From Ilyomonas sp965199905 (GTDB lineage Bacteria; Bacteroidota; Bacteroidia; Chitinophagales; Chitinophagaceae): DNA of 64,000 bases. The stretch covers positions 1,984,001 through 2,048,000 of the forward strand of contig OZ241366.1 in the NCBI GenBank assembly GCA_965199905.1, written 5' to 3'. Positions within the stretch are counted from its first letter, which is position 1; every line of letters begins with the position of its first letter. Both the position numbers and the translations under genes were made by a program. Below, piece by piece: positions 52,801-59,268 of the stretch. Under the pieces are notes generated by a model that ran no database searches, was not told where the DNA came from, and saw only the letters and a list, made by a program, of their open reading frames with translations.

Positions 52801-52863
52801 TTAAGTATGATTTCCAGTGTTGGAAACGGCACAGAAGTATTACTCAATTTTAATCTTTTTTAG
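49810..52863 (+). CDS. Two-component sensor kinase with periplasmic Reg_prop/Y_Y_Y propeller and HisKA_3 kinase
   Basis: A 1017-residue kinase: signal peptide (SCIVLLLWAVMTVTHVSA), two seven-bladed Reg_prop propellers (blade motifs such as DKQGFMWFGTNDGLNKYDGY and DYEGNLWLSTNKGLSVFNIN), a Y_Y_Y domain (about 675-775), one membrane helix (WWFYLSVSVVMFGAMYAL), a dimerization domain with phospho-His827 in ADLHDEVGSS, and an HATPase domain (YKEALNNIAKYAEAKNVWVS; DDGKGFD). Unlike many Bacteroidota hybrids it lacks a receiver, so it needs a separate regulator, most simply the LuxR-type protein at 38198. The start is TTG at 49810; no ATG precedes the signal peptide in frame. The periplasmic ligand, possibly a glycan, is unknown. 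Confidence 0.92.
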   Translation: MHFDKLPGCKSCIVLLLWAVMTVTHVSAQSPVPLHFESFTIDDGLSQGYISAILQDKQGFMWFGTNDGLNKYDGYSFTVFRHNPSNPNSLAGDDISCLFEDSHQRLWIGLRGKGIDIYDPVLNTFRHIRQALPGGLRSDFTLSINEDRSGAFWVRSRSGIDRLELKKDDEVITPIKLDSNFEQQRSKVGPERFLVDSRNHKFITTNSVITELIFNDSLRSYKLVERFRFSSSSAFFMGALMEDTLNHCIYLNSGNLIRKFPDYNFGNSRQIAPYEADDVHWTMDRSHYLWLQGNGYITQVNIRSNRQQHIVTDAPEQMQILKTATVFYTDRTGVVWIGSGGYGLLKYDPATAGFHHFMRGANIYQLLEDQHGNVVTNNLNAIMITDDSIRNYPDYVKAEEIKAKFNMSFARDTVGNLWFSRSGVLLRYNPVTNALQHFQLPFTDYITQPFPLLGDKTNNIWMGYNQYLVRYDWVNKKFYKYEYPAKFIQYEYDFLQSIYQDEDLLWLGSINGLFSFDMQKEKMVHVYLNDERDSNSISNSLALSFCSDVEEPERYLWIGTKGGGLNRLDKLTGKFIHFTTRDGLANNVIYGILPDYEGNLWLSTNKGLSVFNINSKRFRNFDVSDGLQSNEFNRYAYLRTSEGIMIFGGLNGINYFRSDEVKPLDPPKVVFTDFRLFNRSVEPKPNSPITKSIGAAQHITLRYEQNVMTFQFAATDYRKKGSIRYRYRMEGFDKDWIYSGAAHEATYTNLDPGTYQFVVQASFENGAWSTNSASIEVYIITPWYRTWWFYLSVSVVMFGAMYALYRFRLYQLRRLERLRNRIAADLHDEVGSSISTIAIYSKVIQEQMDSLTFDKEPLLRKINDFATEIMASMNEIVWSINTKNDAFEHIISRMREHAIQLFEAKGCQLHFHFDEHIVGSKLSMERRREFYLIYKEALNNIAKYAEAKNVWVSLTSGDNRILLKIRDDGKGFDPVNARKDGNGLANMQQRAATLHGKLSMISSVGNGTEVLLNFNLF

Positions 52864-53008
52864 GAATTTTGTGTAGCTTGACCACTGTTTAATACCCGTG
52901 ATGGACAAATAAGAGGATTGATTTTTAATTTATTTCTTAATTAATGCTTTGTGAAATACGCTGACTCGTGTTTATGGATTCTTTAGATTAATCTTCAATT
53001 GCAGCATA

Positions 53009-53500
53009 TTAATGTTTTACTTTTTTCTTCTCTTTACTTTCCAAGTATTGAAAATATCGTTTGTACTCGTTTAGTTGTTTTTCCTGCGAGTGAAGGGCGT
53101 ACCAGCTTTGGATTGCCTCTTTGCCCAGCATAAAGAGGTAAGCAGATAGTAAAATCACGATCAGCCAAAAAAAGAGCCTGCCAAATACGATTCTATAATA
53201 CTCCTGTGCATTATATTCAGGAAAGAAAAGGATTCTGCGTTCGTGAACAACTGTCTTCGGCTGCGCTTCCACCGTTTGCTGTAGTCGTGTTATCCCCTTT
53301 ACAATCGCTGTCTCAATCGGAGCTGTATTGAGCCGCGGAGTGGGCACCGGTTTTTGTTCATTGAACCGCTTCTCCAGGCCATCCATCTTATCTATTAGCT
53401 CATAAAGCATCTCCTTTTGTTCTTCACCTCCTTTCTTCACCGTTTCCAGTTCTTCCAACGCACTCGCCAGTGCCGTTTCGATCATATCGTTTGCCATCAT
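53009..53500 (-). CDS. Coiled-coil membrane protein of the mobilization module
   Basis: A 163-residue protein: N-terminal acidic coiled coil (METALASALEELETVKKGGE-like, about 5-50), a Pro-rich linker, one membrane helix (LFFWLIVILLSAYLFML, about 112-128) and a basic cytoplasmic tail ending KRYFQYLESKEKKKVKH. I recognise no named family. It lies 25 bp downstream of the relaxase gene in the same direction, so it is likely a relaxosome-linked or accessory mobilization protein. Confidence 0.65.
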   Translation of the reverse strand: MMANDMIETALASALEELETVKKGGEEQKEMLYELIDKMDGLEKRFNEQKPVPTPRLNTAPIETAIVKGITRLQQTVEAQPKTVVHERRILFFPEYNAQEYYRIVFGRLFFWLIVILLSAYLFMLGKEAIQSWYALHSQEKQLNEYKRYFQYLESKEKKKVKH

Positions 53501-53525
53501 TATTTGTTTTGTTTACCTTTTAATT

Positions 53526-54503
53526 TTAGCCTTGCCGTAATCTTCTTTTCTTCTTTTGTATTTGCTGCACCAGCTCTTCGACTACCGGTTCTGTTCGTTC
53601 CTGTTCCGGCTTCATCATCCGGCTAAGCAAAGAAGCTTCTGCCTTTCCTGTATTGATTACAAGGGAGCTTTTGCCTTCATTTATACCGCTTTGTTTGAAA
53701 GTGTTGCTTTGTTTTTCAGCAGTGTTACTATCCGGTTTGGTTTGCGGGGTTGGCTGCATAGACAGCCCTTGTTTCTTTGCCAGGATGGTTTCAATGGTTT
53801 GCAGCGAGTAACCCAGCTCACTGCCTTTCACTCTCATCTTCTTATCGTCCGTAAATGTGATGCCACGGCCTCTCTCAATCGTTATCTTTTTTCTTTTCAT
53901 CAGCCCTTCAAACTGTTCATAATTTTTAGATAAGAAAAGACATTGTTTTACATCACTTCTCAACTGCTCTTTACGCTGGTCAAGCCGGGGCAGTTGTCGT
54001 TCTTTTTGATTTAAAAACTTCTTTGGGCTCAACACCTGCTGCAATCCATACTGCCTTTCCATCTTTCTGCAGTAGTCTGCTATTCTCCGGTAGCTGTTGC
54101 TTTCGCTTACCGTGCGACCTTCAAAGCCTACCCGGTTGGCTACAATATGGATATGGGGATGCTTCGTGTCATGGTGCAGAACGGCCACATACTGGCTTTC
54201 CTGAAAACCCATCTCTTTGGCACACGCTTCACTCATTTCGATAAGCTTTTCCGTAGCTACTTTCTCTCCTTCCGCCAGACTTAAGGTGATGTGCAAAACA
54301 GGTTTTGCTACTCTCTGATTTAATGCTCTCACTTCATTAAATTGTTGCACCAGTTCCCGCTCGTTTCCGCCGCATTTGTTGTAGAGCAACACCTCTGCCC
54401 GGTTCCTCATTTTTTGTTCTTCGTTTACTTCCTGTTTCTTGTCATTCAGGCAGTATAATAAGCAGCCCCGGAACGACTGTCCGGTCATTACTTTTCCGAT
54501 CAT
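53526..54503 (-). CDS. MobB/MobP-type relaxase
   Basis: A 325-residue relaxase/mobilization nuclease: N-terminal MIGKVMTGQSFRGCLLYCLN, the HITLSLAEGE strand and the metal-binding three-His region HHDTKHPHIHIVANRV near 130-145. The candidate catalytic Tyr is in the first 20 residues (LLYCL) or the YRRIADYCRK helix. The C-terminal third is charged and low in structure, with KKKRRL at the end. It nicks oriT for transfer through a helper's conjugation apparatus. The start overlaps the stop of mobC by 4 bp. Confidence 0.9.
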   Translation of the reverse strand: MIGKVMTGQSFRGCLLYCLNDKKQEVNEEQKMRNRAEVLLYNKCGGNERELVQQFNEVRALNQRVAKPVLHITLSLAEGEKVATEKLIEMSEACAKEMGFQESQYVAVLHHDTKHPHIHIVANRVGFEGRTVSESNSYRRIADYCRKMERQYGLQQVLSPKKFLNQKERQLPRLDQRKEQLRSDVKQCLFLSKNYEQFEGLMKRKKITIERGRGITFTDDKKMRVKGSELGYSLQTIETILAKKQGLSMQPTPQTKPDSNTAEKQSNTFKQSGINEGKSSLVINTGKAEASLLSRMMKPEQERTEPVVEELVQQIQKKKRRLRQG

Positions 54504-54889
54504 TTCTGTAACGCATTTTGCATGTTTTCGATGTGCTGTTTTATTGCTCCTTCCAGTGCCAGCAGCGCTTCTTTGTCTGCCCTGTTTATCTCGCCTGTGC
54601 TGTTGCTTTTCCTGGCGATTTGATTGAGGTTGGCAGCCGTGTGATGAAGCGTTGCTTTGTACGCTAAAAAGTCTTTAGGCAACGCTTTTTGCTGACTGAC
54701 AATGTTTCCGGTAAGCCCTTTTGAACGTAGGTACTCAGACATCGTTAGATTCACTTCCCCAGCTCTTCGCTCGATTACTTTTCGCTCTAAGATGGTACAC
54801 TTCACCTTAATCACATAGCTTCTTTTAACCACCTTTTTAGGTCGTCCCCCCTTGTTCCTGCCTGCCCCTTTCTGTATGTTTGTTATCAT
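54500..54889 (-). CDS. MobC-like relaxosome accessory protein
   Basis: From the ATG at 54889 the product has 129 residues; 36 codons upstream are open but not protein-like. The basic N terminus (GAGRNKGGRPKKVVKRSYVI) leads into a ribbon-helix-helix-like segment (VNLTMSEYLRSKGL) and a C-terminal region with HHTAANLNQIARKSNSTGEI, the MobC signature ANLNQIARK. It binds oriT and helps the relaxase open the DNA. Translation is coupled to the relaxase gene. Confidence 0.88.
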   Translation of the reverse strand: MITNIQKGAGRNKGGRPKKVVKRSYVIKVKCTILERKVIERRAGEVNLTMSEYLRSKGLTGNIVSQQKALPKDFLAYKATLHHTAANLNQIARKSNSTGEINRADKEALLALEGAIKQHIENMQNALQK

Positions 54890-55024
54890 TGCTATCTCCT
54901 TTGTGATTCTTACCGATTTTATAAATTGTCTGACTTTAATAGCCGAATGCTGCCAGCGGCAGCATGAGCAAAGCAGTTCTGGGGGCACCCAAAACATAGC
55001 TGGCTACCGATGAAATAAAAGTGG

Positions 55025-55957
55025 CTACAAGCGCAACCGGTGCCTTTGCTTCAGCTTCCCGTTTTGCTGAATGAGCCAGTCATTTAAGTCTTTATGATTA
55101 CGGTACAACCTTCTTTCATCCGTAAACTTTCTGCTTTCTTTGATCGCCCGTGCGGTTGCCTGACCGCCTGCCAGGTCGTTATCGAGATACAGGTGAACTT
55201 TTGTGTATGTATCCATCTTGCTTACATTTTTATGGAACAGGGAAAGGCTGTTGAGCACCAGAAAATTTGTCAGGGGAAGAGATTGTTTCTCCTGCAAAGC
55301 GAGGTAGGACAGGAAAGAAAAGAAGCCTTCAAACACACTCAGTTTATCACCGCTTTGATTAGAGAAAATAGTGGTTACATCCTTTGGCGAACTGCTGCCT
55401 TTGAAGTATTTATTCCGTAGCTCATAACCACCCGAATCGTTCTTAAAACCAAGCGCGTAATAGGACTTGCCAGATAGCTCATAATGAACTTCTTTCAGGT
55501 ATTTTTCAGCAACAGAAAAAGGTATATTCCGGTTCCTCAGATAGCTTAGCAAAAAAGAGTTTGTGACGGGCTTTTCAGAGGTGATTTTAATGCTGCTTCG
55601 CTCGGGCATTTTTGTTTCTGAATCAACAATTTTCTTGTCATTATCCTGCAGTTGTAAAAGGGTTTCTTTTGGCTGATGAAAAGAAAGAGAACTGTTCATC
55701 TTTTGCAGCAGTTCTCCAATGGTGCACTGGTGATATAAAAGGAGGAAGTCAACCAGGTTGCCACCTCTTCCGGAGCTGTGGTCATACCAGCAGTTTTGAT
55801 GCCTGTTTACTTTAAAAGAAGGCGTGCGTTCCTGGTGCAACGGGGTGAGATACCAGTAGTCGTTTCCGTTGCTTCTTTGTGGTTGGTGACCTAAACTTTT
55901 CAGATGGTCAGCCATATCCGTTTCTTTTACCTCCTGCAGAGATAACTGATGCGCTTG
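55025..55957 (-). CDS. Primase-like protein with degenerate CHC2 zinc region and Toprim domain
   Basis: From the ATG at 55957 the product has 310 residues. The N-terminal part aligns with the DnaG CHC2 domain (LTPLHQERTPSFKVNRHQNC, then WYDHSSGRGGNLVDFL), but the second zinc-ligand Cys pair is lost (SSGRGG in place of CGxGG) and TPLH replaces CPFH. The Toprim part has LSVFEGFFSFLSYLA and the acidic VHLYLDNDLAGGQATARAIK. Such primases prime complementary-strand synthesis after transfer of Bacteroidota mobile elements. The gene lies 135 bp upstream of mobC on the same strand. Confidence 0.85.
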   Translation of the reverse strand, partial: QAHQLSLQEVKETDMADHLKSLGHQPQRSNGNDYWYLTPLHQERTPSFKVNRHQNCWYDHSSGRGGNLVDFLLLYHQCTIGELLQKMNSSLSFHQPKETLLQLQDNDKKIVDSETKMPERSSIKITSEKPVTNSFLLSYLRNRNIPFSVAEKYLKEVHYELSGKSYYALGFKNDSGGYELRNKYFKGSSSPKDVTTIFSNQSGDKLSVFEGFFSFLSYLALQEKQSLPLTNFLVLNSLSLFHKNVSKMDTYTKVHLYLDNDLAGGQATARAIKESRKFTDERRLYRNHKDLNDWLIQQNGKLKQRHRLRL

Positions 55958-56082
55958 CATAACCTTAATTTTTTGTCGTAGATGAAGATTTACATTGTGT
56001 GCATACAAGGAAGTAAACAGAGCTATCCGGTAGCTCTGTTTACGATACCTGTAACCAGGAAGAAAATTGATTGACTGACCGT

Positions 56083-56424
56083 TTATTTGAGTCTGTCGCC
56101 GGTCTTTCCTTTTTGCAGAATTTTCTGGATGTCTTCACTGTCATAAAAGTGAACGCCGCCGATCCGGGTGTAGGGAATGATACCGGTAGCTTTGAGGTTT
56201 TGCAGCGTACCGGGCGATATCTTCAGATACCGCTGCACTTCATGGGATTTGAGCCACTTCTTAGGTGGGGAAAGGTTGGGTTTGATAAGGGCTTCCAGTT
56301 CTTTAAACAGTTGTTCCTTGAACTGCTCTAAATCATTCAAAGTAATTAACTGGTGCGCATAAATCTTTTGCGGATACTCCGGCTCAGTATGCCTTCCTTT
56401 TTGCTTGTTGAATGCGGTTTCCAT
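56083..56424 (-). CDS. Helix-turn-helix protein, excisionase-like
   Basis: A 113-residue protein with a MerR-like winged helix of the Xis/HTH_17 type: WLKSHEVQRYLKISPGTLQN, then LKATGIIPYTRIGGVHFYDS. This is the usual form of Xis-like proteins in Bacteroidota mobile elements, where they direct excision or control mobilization genes. The N-terminal 50 residues include a coiled-coil-like stretch (LITLNDLEQFKEQLFKELEA). It lies upstream of the primase gene, and two perfect inverted repeats lie in its upstream region. Confidence 0.85.
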   Translation of the reverse strand: METAFNKQKGRHTEPEYPQKIYAHQLITLNDLEQFKEQLFKELEALIKPNLSPPKKWLKSHEVQRYLKISPGTLQNLKATGIIPYTRIGGVHFYDSEDIQKILQKGKTGDRLK

Positions 56425-56466
56425 AACTCACGGTTTTCTTTCTTCACACTTTTGTTTCATTCAATC

Positions 56467-56584
56467 CCATTTGCTATCAATAGGTTTAACCATCTGAAAA
56501 ACATGATAGCAAATGGTGTAATCAGGAATGAAATAACAACATTCTTCTAATACTATCCTATTCAAAAAATGAATAGGATAGTAT
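56467..56584. repeat. Two perfect inverted repeats upstream of the Xis-like gene
   Basis: CCATTTGCTATCA (56467-56479) pairs with 56504-56516 over 13 bp with a 24-bp spacer. ATACTATCCTATTCA (56550-56564) pairs with 56570-56584 over 15 bp with an A5 loop. They occupy the 359-bp gap between the RES toxin and the Xis-like gene. Candidate roles are oriT, Xis binding or a bidirectional terminator. Confidence 0.8.
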
Positions 56585-56783
56585 CAATTGCAATGCTTAT
56601 AAAGAAAGGAAAACATAAGAAAGAATAGGTAAAGAAACGCTTGATTAAACAATTGTTAATACTCGAAAAATCGAATCGTTTTACTGCAAAAACGGGTGAT
56701 CTGATTTACTTATTTCACTGCTAACAGAGTTGGTACATGTATATTTTTGGGAGATCGGATAAGAACTAAATAATCATTGTTTT

Positions 56784-57263
56784 TTATTCTACTTCTCCAG
56801 CGTATTGCTTTAAAATCTCTTCAATCCGTTCATCAGGGACTAAGTCAGTTATTTGTATTAGTCTTATTTTTGAATACTCTGGGTGCATGGTATTGATGAC
56901 ATAATTGTAAGCTTGCGGCAGCACCGCTGAGGGCATTTTAAATATTGGCACTCTGCCTTTTTCATACCAATGATTGCCTGCTTGTTGACATTTTGTGTAA
57001 TCACGAACATCTCTCCATCCCTCTTCTAACTCATCAGCATTTATTTCACTCACTTCTAAAAAATGGGGCACATCAATGAACATGATTTTAAAATCATGAT
57101 TAAAACCAATGCCTTGCCTTCTTACCATATTTTCTAAAAAAGCAAGCGTAATCGATTCTGCGCAATAAATCACTTTGTTACCTTCCCTGTTCCATCTTCC
57201 TTCCAAACCGGATGCAAAGAAGGACTGACTCCATTTCTTGTGTGTAATGCGATATAACAACAT
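56784..57263 (-). CDS. RES-domain toxin (NAD+-degrading family)
   Basis: A 159-residue RES protein with the three name-giving conserved residues in context: Arg in MLLYRITH and in GLEGRWNREGNKVIY, Glu in CAESITLAFLENM, and Ser in MPSAVLPQAYNYVINTMHPE. Characterised RES toxins deplete NAD+ by phosphorolysis or hydrolysis. It lies 9 bp after its antitoxin gene in the same transcript, the usual order for Xre-RES modules. On this element the module probably stabilises inheritance, and it may also serve in phage defence. Confidence 0.92.
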   Translation of the reverse strand: MLLYRITHKKWSQSFFASGLEGRWNREGNKVIYCAESITLAFLENMVRRQGIGFNHDFKIMFIDVPHFLEVSEINADELEEGWRDVRDYTKCQQAGNHWYEKGRVPIFKMPSAVLPQAYNYVINTMHPEYSKIRLIQITDLVPDERIEEILKQYAGEVE

Positions 57264-57272
57264 AGCTACCGG

Positions 57273-57710
57273 TTATACAGGATATCCTTCTGCCAGCCGG
57301 TCCATTTCCTTCATCAGTAAGTCAACGCCACCGGGCGTAATCAACCAGTCAAAAGGAAACTCCTGGCTGTTCCAAAACGGCTTTTGTAGCCACTGATTGA
57401 ATTGGTCTACCGTACCAAATAGTTCTTCGCCATGTTGAAACAGGGTAATCAGTTTTAACAAGTGTTCACTGTACACCGGTTCTAACTTTTTGCGTTGTTC
57501 TTTATAATTGCTGATCGTGCGTGCGGATAAATTAAGAAGAGAAGCCAGTGTTTTTTCTGACATTTTTGTTACCTGTGCGAGATCATAAAACACCTTTGTA
57601 GAAACACCACTGCGGGCAGAAAAAACGATGTCATAAGGAGTATGAATAGAGAGATGCTGAAACCGGCTCTTAATGAAAGTAGTTTGATCTTTTATTTTTG
57701 TTGCTGGCAT
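57273..57710 (-). CDS. Xre/MbcA/ParS-type (DUF2384) antitoxin
   Basis: A 145-residue antitoxin: N-terminal Xre-like HTH (MSEKTLASLLNLSARTISNY) and C-terminal toxin-binding domain (LFQHGEELFGTVDQFNQWLQ, then PFDWLITPGGVDLLMKEMDR), length as in the family. The C-terminal segment normally blocks the active site of the RES partner. A 14-bp perfect inverted repeat at 57736-57771 lies across the likely promoter, which fits autorepression by the toxin-antitoxin complex. Confidence 0.92.
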   Translation of the reverse strand: MPATKIKDQTTFIKSRFQHLSIHTPYDIVFSARSGVSTKVFYDLAQVTKMSEKTLASLLNLSARTISNYKEQRKKLEPVYSEHLLKLITLFQHGEELFGTVDQFNQWLQKPFWNSQEFPFDWLITPGGVDLLMKEMDRLAEGYPV

Positions 57711-57735
57711 ACGGTACGAAGGTGAAGACTAAGAT

Positions 57736-57771
57736 ATGAAAAAATTCAAAGTAAGAATTGAATTTTTTCAT
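57736..57771 (-). promoter_or_regulatory. Operator/promoter of the Xre-RES module
   Basis: ATGAAAAAATTCAA (57736-57749) and its exact reverse complement (57758-57771) flank an 8-bp spacer. On the minus strand the spacer carries a -7-like TTACTTTG. The repeat starts 25 bp upstream of the antitoxin ATG. Confidence 0.7.
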
Positions 57772-57846
57772 CTAAGCAAATTTTCAGCGTGATTTTGCAA
57801 TTTGCATATTTACTTCACCTATCTTTATGTTCGTTCTATTTACCGA

Positions 57847-57864
57847 TGAGTTATTCGTGAGTTC
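57847..57864 (+). promoter_or_regulatory. Candidate integrase arm-type site, right end
   Basis: TGAGTTATTCGTGAGTTC is an exact 18-bp copy of 30500-30517, 52 bp inside the right att core. Confidence 0.6.
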
Positions 57865-57916
57865 TTTCTTTTGATTGTTCATAACAGGCTGATATCCAAT
57901 TTCTTAATTAAGAGTG

Positions 57917-57937
57917 TCGAATCCAGTCATCCCGACA
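57917..57937 (+). repeat. attR core
   Basis: Exact copy of the 21-bp tRNA-Pro 3' sequence at 30377-30397, without the rest of a tRNA. It marks the right end of the element. Confidence 0.92.
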
Positions 57938-57960
57938 TTTTTCTTTACATCAATTCTCCG

Positions 57961-57988
57961 AAAGCCTGTATGTTCTGCAGGCTTTTGT
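57961..57988 (+). terminator. Former tRNA-Pro terminator beyond attR
   Basis: AAAGCCTG (57961-57968) pairs with CAGGCTTT (57978-57985), followed by T-rich sequence. It is placed relative to attR as the hairpin at 30421 is to attL. Confidence 0.75.
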
Positions 57989-58110
57989 TTTGCCGGCCCT
58001 TTACCTGCCTTTGCATCATAATACAAACATTGTTGATAGCAATTATAACGTAGATATAAAAAAAAATTGCAAAAAAGTTCCTCCTGTCTAAAAAAAAATG
58101 AGAAACCGAT

Positions 58111-58141
58111 TAGCTGCGTATATATTTGCAACCGATTGGTT
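58111..58141 (+). promoter_or_regulatory. Promoter and operator of the ArsR-SRPBCC operon
   Basis: -7 box TATATTTG (58121-58128) is directly followed by AACCGATTGGTT (58130-58141), an AACC/GGTT dyad. A second AACCGATT half-site lies upstream (about 58103-58111). This fits autorepression by the ArsR-type product. Confidence 0.55.
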
Positions 58142-58161
58142 TCTTAAATAAATTTATCAGC

Positions 58162-58482
58162 ATGAGACGTGATATTTTCCAAGCCATTGCAGACCCGACA
58201 AGGCGGGCAATTATTACCCTGATTGCCATACAGGCAATGACACCTAATGCTTTAGCCGAACATTTTAATACAAGCCGGCAGGCGGTATCAAAACACATTA
58301 AAATACTCGCAGAATGTGAATTGGTAAAACAAGAACAGCAAGGCAGGGAAATTTATTATTCACTCGAAATTGAAAAAATGAAAGAGATCGATAAATGGAT
58401 AACCCAATTCAGAAAAATCTGGGAAACTCAGTTTAATCAGCTTGACGAAGTATTATCAACAATAAAAAAACAAAAAAAATGA
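58162..58482 (+). CDS. ArsR-family regulator (SRPBCC-associated type)
   Basis: From the ATG at 58162 the product has 106 residues (MRRDIFQAIADPTRRAIITL, the classic start of this subfamily). The HTH is ALAEHFNTSRQAVSKHIKIL and the wing includes ELVKQEQQGREIYYSLE. It lacks the cysteine metal-binding motifs of true arsenic or zinc sensors. In this subfamily the regulator is coupled to an SRPBCC (AHSA1-like) gene, which follows with a 4-bp overlap. The 12 open codons upstream cover the operator and are not used. Confidence 0.92.
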   Translation: MRRDIFQAIADPTRRAIITLIAIQAMTPNALAEHFNTSRQAVSKHIKILAECELVKQEQQGREIYYSLEIEKMKEIDKWITQFRKIWETQFNQLDEVLSTIKKQKK

Positions 58483-58982
58483 ACAACGATTTGCTATTCG
58501 ATTTTACCGTTGACATGACAGCGCAAAAGGCATTCATAACCCGTGAATTTAATGCCGGGCTTTCACTGGTTTGGGAGGCTTTCACCACACCCGAACTTCT
58601 CGACCAATGGACAGCACCGAAACCCTGGACGGCACAAACGAAACACATGAATTTTGAAGAAGGTGGGCGACGGTTTTATGCAATGGTGAGCCCTGAAGGC
58701 CAAGAGCGTTGGTCACTTCAGACATACATGTCCATTAGCCCCAAAACCAATTTTAAAATGTACAACGCTTTTGCCGATGAAAATGAAAATCCCGAATTTC
58801 CGGGTTCTGATTGGGATTACACTTTCAGCGAACAAAACGGCAAAACAACGGTCAACATCACAATCTATAATGAATCGCGCGAGCGTATGGAAAAGATGCT
58901 GCAAATGGGCTTCAAAGAAGGATTCAGCATGACCATGACTAACCTGGAAAATTTGCTGGCAGGTTTATCTCAACAACAGTAA
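58479..58982 (+). CDS. SRPBCC-domain protein (AHSA1-like)
   Basis: A 167-residue START-like fold protein with the AHSA1 landmarks FITREFNAGLSLVWEAFTTP, ELLDQWTAPKPW and, at the end, MLQMGFKEGFSMTMTNLENL. These proteins form a helix-grip cavity for hydrophobic ligands; no Hsp90 link should be assumed for bacterial members. It is coupled to the ArsR gene (ATGA overlap). Confidence 0.9.
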   Translation: MNNDLLFDFTVDMTAQKAFITREFNAGLSLVWEAFTTPELLDQWTAPKPWTAQTKHMNFEEGGRRFYAMVSPEGQERWSLQTYMSISPKTNFKMYNAFADENENPEFPGSDWDYTFSEQNGKTTVNITIYNESRERMEKMLQMGFKEGFSMTMTNLENLLAGLSQQQ

Positions 58983-59049
58983 AACCGGCTGGCAATAAAA
59001 GCCTGAATTACAGGCTAAAATAAAAAGGCACAGCACCAGTAAAGCAATC

Positions 59050-59179
59050 TTAATTTATCCTTAGAAACCAGCTACCAGGGCAATATCGCTTCCAACAGAA
59101 TAGGGAACGCTATTGCCATGATGGCTGGTAATACGACCAATGTTTCGGATGAACGGTATTATCATTTGATAAACAAATA
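59050..59179 (+). other. Probable remnant of an unidentified coding sequence
   Basis: In the gap 58983-59268 one plus-strand frame reads LNLSLETSYQGNIASNRIGN, then AIAMMAGNTTNVSDERYYHL, and ends in INK-stop at 59179. It has no start codon and an upstream stop, so it looks like the 3' end of a lost gene. The family is not recognised. Confidence 0.35.
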
Positions 59180-59268
59180 AAAGAAACTGCCGATAAAACG
59201 GATATTGCGCACTTTTCTGACCGGACACCTTTCTGGCAAAAGAGTATTAATAACCAACAAGCAAGCAC

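Larger units (their letters stand above)
30377..57937 (+). mobile_element. Integrative mobilizable element of about 27.5 kb in tRNA-Pro
   Basis: The element is bounded by identical 21-bp att repeats. It has a tyrosine integrase next to attL, and Xis-like, primase-like, MobC, relaxase and toxin-antitoxin genes toward attR. No conjugative transfer (type IV secretion) genes are present, so it can probably be mobilized only by a helper element. Cargo: a glycan-synthesis block (32.7-37.7 kb) and a two-component-controlled block of mostly unknown genes (38.0-52.9 kb). Hairpin terminators follow both att sites at a similar distance (30421 and 57961), restoring a terminator for the tRNA. Confidence 0.9.

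Noticed and set aside
57917..57937. Possible second tRNA-Pro
   Set aside because: Only the 3' 21 bp are present, with no acceptor 5' strand, D arm or anticodon arm; it is the right att repeat.
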